A program made the position numbers and the translations under genes. From Macrotrachela quadricornifera (lineage: Eukaryota; Rotifera; Eurotatoria; Philodinida; Philodinidae), in assembly GCA_022393335.1 (NCBI GenBank), contig JAJEKB010020648.1, positions 828,508 through 892,507 on the forward strand: a DNA stretch of 64,000 bases, in the 5' to 3' direction. Under the pieces are notes generated by a model. The model ran no database searches, was not told the origin of the DNA, and saw only the letters and a list, made by a program, of their open reading frames with translations. This document shows, piece by piece, positions 44,950-56,000 of this stretch (position 1 is its first letter; each line of letters starts with the position of its first letter).

Positions 44950-45043
44950 TGTTATTTGTTGCTGTTTGATGCTTGACGAAGAGATTGATAGATGAATATG
45001 AGCAAATATGGAAATGTGTTTTTGCATGGTCGTATGGCGCTAT

Positions 45044-45056
45044 TATATATACTTTT
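45044..45056 (-). promoter_or_regulatory. TATA box of the Cys-rich peptide gene
   Basis: Minus strand reads AAGTATATATAATAG, about 100 bp upstream of the chosen ATG. It is the best TATA-like element next to any gene in the window. Confidence 0.5.
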
Positions 45057-45620
45057 ATCGCCCACTAACGAGGAATTATATGAAAAAAATAATCTCTAAA
45101 AAGTTGACAAAGCTTAACTACTTTATGGTGCAGTAAGAATAAAAGGTAATAGAAGTATCAATTACATCTTGCTATTGAATCTATATTCGGAGTAAATAAT
45201 AGGTAGTGTAACGCTCTCGCTGGCATGCGCTCTATACGTATGGCTTTTGTCCTTTCGATTCTTCTTATTTGATGGATTAGTCCTTGCTTAGTGCATTTTG
45301 ATGTATTTTGGCATCATCTTTCCTTTCCTTCTATTCGATAGACGAGTATATGTCATAGCTGACATGAGAATTCAGTTGAGTTTGGAATAATAAATTTAAT
45401 TAAACATAGAGAAAGGGAAACAAAAAACAGAACAGAACAGAACAAAAAAATTTAATTTTTAACCAGACACTAAAAGCAAGTTGAATAAGCGATTGATTCG
45501 ATTCAATCGAATGGAATCGATTTCGAATGCATATCTACTGGTTCGAAATTTTTGATCTTGTGCAGAGTTGATAAAAGTTACATCATTAGAAAGAGCGTGA
45601 GGGTGAGGATGAGTCAAGCC

Positions 45621-45666
45621 ACCGTGATGGCGATTTCGACCTTGCTTAAGGATCTCATCAGACGGC
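45621..45666 (-). ncRNA. Hammerhead ribozyme motif 4, solitary
   Basis: Minus strand has CUGAUGAG, stem II GAUCC/GGUC-like with UUAAGCAA loop, GAAA, then U-CGCC-A in place of the palindromic stem III, and UC. Stem I is GCCGU/ACGGU, different from motifs 1-3 but still pairing. No reverse transcriptase lies nearby, so this is probably a solo pLTR remnant. A GTGAGGGTGAGG tract is adjacent at 45597. Confidence 0.75.
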
Positions 45667-46283
45667 GTTGGTTAGTTGTACTTAGATTCTGTCCTAATCA
45701 TTCAAAGATCACTTTGTTTTTGTGTAGTTTGTCTAAGAAGATGGAGATTGCTCGATACTCTGTTTATTTTAGTTTCTTTCGTATAGGGTTGACGTCGATG
45801 ATTCTGATTAGACAACGCAACTCAATATATTATGGAAGAAAAAAAAACTAAATAATTAGTTTTTTTAATTGTAAAAGTTTTTCTTTCTTTATTCTCATTA
45901 TCAGTTGAGAGATACTATCATTTTTTGATGGACTATAAAAGTGTATACTTACATTCCAGATCATGCAAACAAATATAACTGTGCAAGGAAAAAGAAACAA
46001 CCAGAGAAATACTTCAAATTAAATTAATACTAAGTCATGAATGCATGTATATATTCTACTCCATTGTTGTAATTTTCTTTTTTTTCCTTTTTATCACAGT
46101 TACATATTACAGTTGCAAGAGTAGTCAACATAGAATTCTCTTGTTCTGTGAATAAATGGAATAACTTCTGCTTAATGCTTTGTATTGAAGTGATTTAGAA
46201 GTTTAAAAGGTAGAAGTTAGTAACTACAGATTATGATCGATCATTCACTTCATCTGAGAACAAGAAGACACAAAAATGGTAAC

Positions 46284-46969
46284 TTACACATGGGCGTGGC
46301 CAGTCGTGTTGATACCCCAGAATCGATTTATCAATATGACTTCATCTACGCATTAGAAAAATCTGATTTTGTAATCGGTTATACCATATATACAATGCTA
46401 ATGATCTGTTATTGCTTCAGCTCTATATATTACTATGAACGGGATTTTCCAGATGTTCTTTGTTAAAGAGTGTGCTACATCGACTCTTCAAAAAAAATTT
46501 CAATTCTCTATTTGAAATGTCGTCTATAGGATGAGAGAGTACATCGAATTGAACATTTCTATCACAGAACTTCATAGTTTCAATGTGATCATGGACACAT
46601 CTTATCAATTCAAAGCCTGAAATGACCGAGTTCCAGCGCCTAATGCAATCAGGACTCTTCACGATTACATTGAAACTATGAAGTTCTGTGATAGAAATGT
46701 TCAATTCGATGTACTCTCTCATCCTATAGACGACATTTCAAATAGAGAATTGAAAAGTTTTTTGAAGAATCGATGTAGCACACTCTTTAACAAAGAACAT
46801 CTGGAAAATCCCGTTCATAGTAATATATAGAGCTGAAGCAATAACAGATCATTAGCATTGTATATATGGTATAACCGATTACAAAATCAGATTTTTCTAA
46901 TGCGTAGATGAAGTCATATTGATAAATCGATTCTGGGGTATCAACACGACTGGCCAGGCCCACATGTAA
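46284..46969. repeat. Large palindrome, 307-bp arms
   Basis: The left arm 46284-46590 and right arm 46663-46969 are near-perfect inverses with a 72-bp spacer. Examples are TTACACATGGGCGTGGCCAG against CTGGCCAGGCCCACATGTAA, and CTTCATAGTTTCAATGTGAT against GATTACATTGAAACTATGAA. No coding sequence is shared with known families; open frames on both strands are mirror shadows. Confidence 0.92.
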
Positions 46970-47200
46970 AGAAACGATGTTAAAGTAAAACGAAAAAAGT
47001 CAGGTTTATAAGAATATTGTCTTATATATATGACTTAACAACCTTATCCAACATTTGTATCGAAGTAATCGATCGTCTGAAGACATAAAAACAAACAGTG
47101 ATCGTTGTTTTTAAGATATATTGTGTTATTTTTGGTCCCAACTGATGAACATCATTCTGAAACTAAAAAAGGACAAGATAAGATTCGACTGACGTAGTTC

Positions 47201-47206
47201 TATAAA
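47201..47206 (+). promoter_or_regulatory. Possible TATA box of the modular membrane gene
   Basis: TATAAA lies 53 bp upstream of ATG 47259. The spacing would place transcription start near 47230. Weak evidence on its own in A+T-rich DNA. Confidence 0.35.
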
Positions 47207-47258
47207 CGAATTTTTGCTAGCATTCATCGAAAGGTGAAGAAGATTTATCATCTCGACA

Positions 47259-50040
47259 ATGAACACCAGAAGATTTCTTCGATGGTGTGGTGAACGAATA
47301 CGTCAATACAATCTTTTTATTCCTGATGGAGATGATTATGATGATGATGAATTAGAAGACCCAGCTACAATTGTCAAACATCAACAATATGCGACTCGAT
47401 TATATGTTCCTCTTCTGATCAGTAAGTAGAGAAAACTGTGAGCAATGAAAACAAAGAGTCTATCTAATACAGATACAAGTACTTTATTTTTGTCAGTGCC
47501 TGCTCTGCTCATGATAGAATTAAGAACAACTAATTCAAAGAATAGAAGTGACCATCTCGAAAAAAAAGGTTTTTACACTCAAAAAATGTCATTAGTCCAT
47601 TAGAAGCAATGCTATATTCTTATAATAAAATTAGGACCACTAAATTACGGCCGCAAAGTTAAGTCCAATTTCATTACTTATGGCACTAGTCATATTTTGA
47701 GATCTCAAATTTGACGAATTTTCAATTACACTTGCGAGTGTTTTATAATAAAAAAATCGTACATGTTTGGTGTAAGTTTCAGTGTAGATCTTTGTCCTTA
47801 GCTTCAACTATTGCTACTTTGAAGTGCGTGAGAAACTTGAAAAGGGAGATGTATACAGTTGGATTGATTGAAAGAAGAACATAACAATCTTTTTTTTACA
47901 GTTATTTTTTACATTCTCTTCTTGGTCGTCTTGATGAATCCGCCAAGTCTGACAGTTAATGTCTCAAACATTACGCCATCTCTCATCGATCAACTTCGCC
48001 TTCTATATGGTGAAACACTCTCCTGTCCATGCTCAAAAACTACTATGCCTTATCATGCGTTTGTTTCTCATACAATCTCATTCCATCCTGTGTGCTCGAG
48101 TATTTTTGTCAGCAAAGAATGGATTGAAGCACTCTATATATCAAATAGAAGCGCTTTCTTCGTGATGGATTTTCGAACAACAGCTGGTTCTCAAGTAAGT
48201 TAATATTTATTGTAGAATAGGAATCTTATCAAAGATGACAATCAGTAGTGTTAGACAATAATGTGACCTATTGTAGTACTGATAACACGAAAGGCATCTA
48301 TGGTGTTGAAGACAAATGACAAATGTTTCTGCATTGAGATTATTCAGTACGGACTTCTGTCTCGTTCATTCAAACTAAAATGACCTTGTACCAGGTTCTT
48401 TATCGTAAAAACGGATCAAGTTTACAAACTGATCCTATTCAATTAATTAACTAAACGATTGAGAATTTAAAACAAAGATTGGAGTTATTCTGCTATGTTT
48501 TTTTTCTAAAGGATCATCTAAAAAACACAACAGTAAAAGATGTATGATCTGATTTTTCTAGGGATGCACCGGTGACGGTGTGAAACCGGTCCATCGGTGG
48601 CACCGTCAGACCAGTCCACCGTATTTACGGTGGACCGGTGAACGCATTCGATACCTACGGTGATGACCGATGCATGCCTAGATTTTTCTTCATTGTTTCT
48701 GTTTCATTGTTAGAAATGAGGTAACAGAATTATGAAAGATGCAATTATTTTGAGTAGTGAAGCACAAGATAATGTTCCCTGTTTTAAACACATAGTTAGT
48801 GTTAGAAACTGTTACAATAATAACAAGACGCTCCTGTTTACCTAGTTGATTATTTAATTGATTTATCATGTCATCTGTGATCTTTTCTATATAGTTTGAA
48901 CTTCTTGCTGATTTTTGTTCGATTGCCAAAGAAACGGTTTTAGAAGCTCAGACAAATCTTAATGATAGCCAACTTGCCACAATTCAACTTCTCTCAGAAA
49001 ACTATCTTCGATCTCAAGTTGACGAAAACGTCAAGCTCGCTAATATTAGCATGTCTCTTCAATTCAACTCGGCTTTACAGTTCCTCCAAATATCAACTCG
49101 ATCGAACTCACTTGTTTCGGCCCTTAATACAAACACTAACATTCAATTAGAATTCTATCAGTATCCCGAAATACTAATAATACCCACCAAATACTTCGAC
49201 AGAAATACTGCTCGTAATGATCTCAGTATACTCGACTGTTATACTGTCAATTCAGTAACCCCAGCTGGATTCTACCCGTCGCCATATTGTGGAAACCTGT
49301 TTAGTCATGATGTATGGCCTGAAGACGTTGACAACGCCTTCACTTATACACCGACTGCATTTGCCATGATTGACGGTTTTTTTGGAGGATGTACACCACT
49401 AGGTGCCGTTTTGGCGAGCAAATTCGATTGTTTACACAATACTGACTGTCTTACACAATTTGCTAATTATTTTCCAAATCTCAATAAAGTATTCAGCATG
49501 CCCTCTTCTCTATTCCGAAAACAACTGACTTTTTTTATTTAGACTAACATCAACTGGAAGAGCCCTCTTCCACTACCTATTCAACAAAATGTGACTTTGA
49601 ATGATCGTCTGAATAACCTGTTGATTGAAAAATGGTTGAAAAACATTGATTATCAGAAATACTTTGATCAATGTGCACCTAAACAATGTACATACATTGA
49701 TACCAGTTATACTAGTTTGTCCTATACAGTCACTGTCTTACTTAGTCTTTATGGTGGTCTCGTCATAATATTACGTCTACTCGCTGTTTCTCTAGTGAAA
49801 CTTGCGTTCATATTCAAACGTCGTTCAGTAAATTCTGCGACTACTACCATATGTATGCTATTTTCGTTATGAAAAACATTCCATTAATCTTTTGTTTTGT
49901 AGCGCACAATGTGACATGCAGTCGACGATTGATTAGAGGGATGAAACAATTGAACTTGTTCAAATCAGTCAATAAACGATCAGCAAATGAGATTCTACAA
50001 CAACGCATCACCACACATATTTATGTGATATTGCTTGCAA
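47259..50040 (+). other. Unit 1 of the modular membrane protein
   Basis: Exons 1-4 encode residues 1-453. Exon 1 is cytoplasmic with an acidic DDYDDDELEDP insert, then YATRLYVPLLI entering the first TM helix. Exon 2 holds TM1 and the CPCS block. Exon 3 starts FELLADFCSIAKETV and contains EFYQYPEI, DCYTVNSVTPAGFYP and FFGGCTPLGAV. A 54-bp intron (49489-49542) is needed: its GTATTC donor and polypyrimidine TTTATTTAG acceptor remove what otherwise reads as a stop codon. Exon 4 carries LLIEKWLKNIDYQKYFDQCA, CTYIDTSY and TM2. Exon 5 is the cytoplasmic linker into unit 2 (HIYVILLA). Confidence 0.7.
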
Positions 50041-53000
50041 GTACGATTTTTTATTTCTAAAATCGCTCCAACTATATACATCGAAAGTTCAAATAGTTTA
50101 GTAAAAACACATATAGTTTATGAGTGAGGTATAAAAAACTCTGAAAGGATAAGTCTCCATAGCCCTTCCGTCTAGAATTACGGACATTGTACTGAAACTT
50201 TAGCCTGTGGCCTAGTATATACCAGTAGGTGGGATGAGAGTGTTTCGACCTGAGATTTTTCTCACGGAGAGGTCTATTGGTGAGGTGAGTGCTTTCTTTT
50301 TGCGATATTCAAGTCTCAAAAAAAGGAGAAAATTCTGGCATCTTTCGTGGGATTTGAGTGATTTTTGTCTTTTTATTATCTCGAGATCGAAGCACTCTTT
50401 TGAGCTGAAATTTTCAGAGCATTCATCTCACCAATATATCTTTCCATGGGAAAAATCCCAGGTCGAAATACTCTCATTCGACTTATTGCTAAATAACCAC
50501 GCCATAGGCTAAAATTTTACTAAAATGTCTGTAACTCTGGACGGAAGGGCTATGGGGACTTATCATTTTGGGGTTTTTCGTATCTCACTGGAGTCTACCT
50601 TATGCACAGGGTAAGAACTTGAAAATGATTTCATAGTTAGGGTCGTTCCCTCGTTAGACAGAGACTACCTAGGTAACAAAATTATAGTTTTGATTATTCT
50701 TGAGGCAATTATGTAAAATACGGAATGGTATTACATTTGCCTAAGTATTATGCAATTCCAAGGCTAACAAGATGTCTCTAATCAAACTGCCCTTATTTCA
50801 TATTTTGTCTTCCAGTATGAAAATATTTCTATGTTTTTTCAGAATGCATCATCAGCTACTCTTCTAATCTTCAATTACCATGTCAAGTTCTAGACTAACT
50901 CCATCAGATTCATTGAACATTGCTCTGAAATTTATGCTGCTTTTGAAAATAACGAAGTTCTTTTGATAAAGACACACAAGAGAAATGTTTGTTGATTGAT
51001 GTCAATAGAACAAAGGAAACGAGTTTTTTCCGAATGATTATTGTCGGTCCGCAGATCGCAGTGAAATGAGGAATCGAATTGAAGAGGATTGGTTCATTGA
51101 TATTTGATTACCTCATATTCATCAATAGTGGCAAAAGTAGATAAATGTGTAGACTAGTAATGAGATTGTTCGCTTCTTTTCCCTGCAAATGAAATGTTTG
51201 TGTTGGTAGAAAATGACAGAATTCATGCAATTCGCTTTCCCACATCTTCGAGAAACATTATTACAAATAGTGAGCCTTTTCTGAGAGTGATATAAAGCAC
51301 GGCTAAATCTCAAATAAAATCCTATTTCAATTATAATGTTTCCTTTTATACATTATCAGTTTATACGTCCTAATTATTACGGCTGAATTCAGACGTTTCA
51401 ATCAGTATGCTCAAATGTATATGTTGTTATCTATGTATTCATCATTTTGCTTTTAAATTTTAACAATGATACAATGATTTTCCACGGAAAGATTTGGCAA
51501 AATCAAATCTCTGCAGCAGCTTTTATGTTTTCGATAGTCAAATATAGCCGTTACGTCCTCAGGGTCACACAGTTACGTGTATGTTCTGATCTACAAATTT
51601 GGACATATAGCTTTCGTTGTACCGTAAAATCCATGTTGTTTGTATTAACATATACACATATAGAGATAAAAATGAAGTTACCGTTTTATTCTTTCATATA
51701 TATAGAAACATTGGATTGTGGCGAGATATAAAACTGACCTTTCTAATATTTCGATACCTTTTTGTTAAATCAAGTCGTATATTTGACTGGATACGGACAG
51801 TAACAATGTTCTTTTATCGTTTCTCAGGGCTATGACGAACCGAATGGACTCACAGAACCTTGTCTGTTTCCTCTAGGCTCTTTTCGACGAATAAGCTGTG
51901 CTAAATGCAAAATAAGCTTCTCGTTTTTATTAAAATTTATGAAGTATTAGATAAATAATTAATTAAGTTTAGTTAAACTTTTGTTATCCAAAGATTTTTT
52001 TTCTTAAGCTAAAACTGAACTCCCGGGAAAATCTTACGCACGGAGAAAACCCTCCAAAAATCCTAAATACCCTAGAGGAAACATTGAGAATTCTTCGTAA
52101 ACGATAAACATTTTTCAGCCAATGCACTGTTCACAGAAAAGTCAGATTCTTTCATTATGATATGGAGTTTTAGTAAAACATAATTATTTGCCAACGTTGT
52201 ATTCAATGAATAGAATTTTCAACTGAATCTTCATATCCTCCTTTTTTTTCAACCAAGTTTCACTTATCAGAAATGTCTATATAAATCATTCGGCAGCCAT
52301 TTTAGTGATACAGAAAAATCAATGAGCACGTATTTCAGTAAATATCGCAGAAAAGAATATCTTGAATAAGTGTTCCATGAGGCAATAAGATTGAACGATC
52401 TTTGAAAATTTTAGAATTAACGACGTGTTGTAAAATAGTATTTGAGAAGATACATCTAAAATAACCCTTTATTCTTTCATTATTTCGTTTCAGGTTCGAT
52501 GTTTATTCTTCTTCTATACACTGCATTAAATGTTCAAACAATGACAATATCTATACCGAATCCTAGGTTAACTACGTATAAGAATCTGCAGCAGTCATAT
52601 CCAAATACACTCAAATGTCCTTGTTCAAATGTAACAATGCCTTATTCTACTATCATCTCATTGTCTGCAACTTTTCATCAAGTGTGTCAGAGCGATTTTG
52701 TTAATGAATCATGGATAACAATGACGGCGCTACTATCCTCTGAAAGTAATAACTATCATGGTCTATACGATCCTCACTTTCGGCTATTATCTATTTTATG
52801 TCAACTAATTAACAAAACAGTTGATGATACTATTCGTCGCTTTACTCAACGTTCCTTAGTTACGGCAAATATGCTTACTGAATCTAATTTGATTGCTGAA
52901 TTGAGCACAACTCTCAATCAAACCATTAAAACGATGATAACCAGTTTCAATCTTCTCATTGATATAAGCAATCTTTTCAATCATGTCGATCAGCCTTTCA

Positions 53001-56000
53001 CTATGTCACACGATCCGTATTCTGTAGTCAATGTAAGATTTGGAATGAATCTTGAAGAGCTGCCACAGGTATGTTGCCAAGATAGTTGAAAGAGAGTGTT
53101 GAATCTCGAATAGACAACACATTTTTATTGAATCTTTATTTGAAAGCTAGAAATATAGACAGAGTAAATAGTTTAAGTCGTACTAATCAAGCAGAACACG
53201 ATTCGTCCTTCTTCTGTTTCGAGTGCACATTTCGTAATGTGATATTAAACAAGATCAGAAAGTAGTACGCGTACCGTATGTTAAAACGTGTTTATCGAAG
53301 AAAACACACATATGGTTGTCCTCATTGAATATTGATCTGGAAGTATACAGGATGATCCACAACTTTTCGGGCAGTTTTTGATCGTGAATAACTTTGATAG
53401 AAATAAGGTAGGGAACTTCGATCCTCGCCATCAGATAAAAAACATAAAGACGCATCGAATCGTATACAACAAGTGTTTTCCCCAGTTTTTTCGAAACTTC
53501 AATAGAGTTTTTTACATGTGTCGTATTCTGTAGACTGACTACAGAATTTTGCAATTTTCAGATACCTATTAGAACCACTAAGTGAAGGTTTACACGAGGA
53601 AGTAAGATCACGATCATTACCTCAAGTCATCCATCAGTTATACGTATTTTACTTCGAACTGTTAGCTGGCTTTTCCAGAATTTTCTGTGAAAAAATTCTT
53701 TTTTTCTCGTTTTTTTGATAAAAGACTTTTTTTGCGGCGGCTTGTCGAAGAATGATTGAGCAAGTCTCAAAAAGACATATTTAAAAAAGTAATTATATAC
53801 AATTCAATGTATCTTCATCTTTTTTGTCTTTTTTCCATCAGAAGCTAGTCACAATCAAACGCTACTCGTGATTTCTGCACCATCCTGTAGATTATCAATG
53901 TGAAGAACGGTGCTTTGATAAAACAAATTTTTGATTGACTCTACTAAAAACGAAGCTAATGATAAAATATCACTGTTCAGAAAAAAATTGCATTGCCGAA
54001 TCGTTTAATATTTTAAAAAGTATTGACTGGCATTGTGAGAGTAATCGAAGAAGCGAACAACTTTGAACTGAATTCAAATGATCTTACTTTGTCGGTTTCG
54101 TTCCTCGGTTTCTGAGCATTTGTAGTAACGAGAAACAGACTGGATTTTTGTTAGTGAATGTTAGATCACTTTGTCACGCAAACCTCACAGTTTATATGAC
54201 AACAACAACAGTATGCGACACCAAAAGCGCCAAAAATTTTCGCCTTCGTCGGATAAGTTAAATTCCACGTCATTTAGCCTATGAAATTTAGATCTATTAC
54301 GCTTTTTACCGCAGTCAAGTCTCATCATATCACCGCTTTTTCCTTTCATACTGAAACTGCAATGAGAACTTGAAAACTACATAAGAACAGAAAGTTTTCA
54401 TTATGAATTGAATCTTCCCAGGATCGAAGATCTCACTGCTTATAAACTACTAGTGTGTGTAGAGCGGAGAATTGATCATACAGGGTGGCGCAAAAGTTAC
54501 TCGGCAGTCTTGAATTTACGATAACTTTTGATAGAAAAGGGCTAGAGAGCTGCGGTTTTCACCATTCGAAAGAGCGTGTTTCACTGCATCTTTTCATGTG
54601 TTATTCAGCAACACATCAAAACGACGATATGTCTCACTCTTGTTATTGGTTTCATAGAATGCTTTTACTACAAATACTCGTTGTTCTGTAGTGAGCCGTT
54701 GTCCAACATTTTCAGCCATTATCAGATATAACTTAAGATGATGCACCAATTCAACGGGAAATAGAAAATACCAGATGGAAGTAGTAGCTTTATTCTCTTA
54801 ACTGGATGCAATTAAGACGATCACACGAAAAAGAATGAAAAACAGACAGTAATAAAAAATACGCTTCGTATTCTGTCTGGTGAAACATTCCTTTTCCTTT
54901 CATATCTTGCCACTATCAGTGTTTTACATTTATTCAGAAGAATGCATTGTAATAGGATGGTGGCAAAGAGAAGAAAGACAGAAAGTGCGAAGAACACAAT
55001 ACGTGCTCAAAGAGCATACAAACAACACGAGCTAGAAATTATTTGTCGATGAATAATGTATAGTCGATGAACGCTGGTGAAAGTTAGCAAGAAAACTTTG
55101 TGGAAATAAAGAGCAGTTATTTTGAAAACCATGGACGGATTATAATATCATCGATTCATTTTGCTGAATAACACATGAAAAGATGCAGTAAAACACGCTC
55201 TTTCGAATGCTGAAAACCGCAGCTCCCTAGCCCTTTTCTATCAAAAGTTATCGTAAATTCAAGACTGCCGGGTAACTTTTGCGCCACCCTGTAGTAAACA
55301 ATCAAAAAAGGGCAGGTGTGTACGGATAATAGAATTTCTCAGGTTATACCTTGATGTAAACTCTGTTTTTCAACATGAAATGTGTCGAATTCAAAGCGTA
55401 TGATGAAAAGTTCGACCATTCAATATGCAGTAAACATTATCTGACAAAAATCTCTCCTTATGACTGTTCGTTTGAAGTTTAATCGAGAAATTCATCGATT
55501 GCATTAGGTAGTAGCAATGAAGTAACACTATACTCAGAGGATTATGGTTTGTCCAGGTAGTACAAATTAATTATGAATCTGATAGTTTTGATTGCAAAAA
55601 AATAGGTCTTTCTACCACAAATTAGGTTTTAAACTGGAATACGATGCGGAACAGAACAGAACGTGAGGAAGTCGTCCTATACCCAGTGCTGATTTTGATT
55701 ATAGGAAGTTTCTCGAAATTGATGAACAAAAAACTGTCTCAAAACGTTAAATTGGTTTTTGCCAAGGATGTATCAGTGTTGGTATACTGACCATAGTGAG
55801 TCGGTGTTATTGATGCTTCTAGCAATCTTAGATGCTAACCAAGGCCAGTATATTAGCAAGCACCAAAGACGTGTTCAGTTACTGATGAACAAACTTACGC
55901 ATTTATATCACTAATCTCTGCAAACTTTAATACCCTGACATCAGTGTTCACGCATACACCGGCACTGATACATCCCTAATTTTTGCATGTCTTAAACGAA

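Noticed and set aside
44677..45027. Longer 116-codon start for the Cys-rich peptide
   Set aside because: The first ATG lies within about 20 bp of the TATA box, upstream of or at the expected transcription start; the second ATG begins at a proper signal peptide.
46233..46722. Open frames on both strands of the 46.3-47.0-kb palindrome
   Set aside because: Mirror images of each other created by the inverted repeat; no domain.
49051..49542. Treating unit 1 as a pseudogene because of the stop at 49540
   Set aside because: The stop is better explained as the acceptor of a 54-bp phase-0 intron, after which conserved sequence continues.
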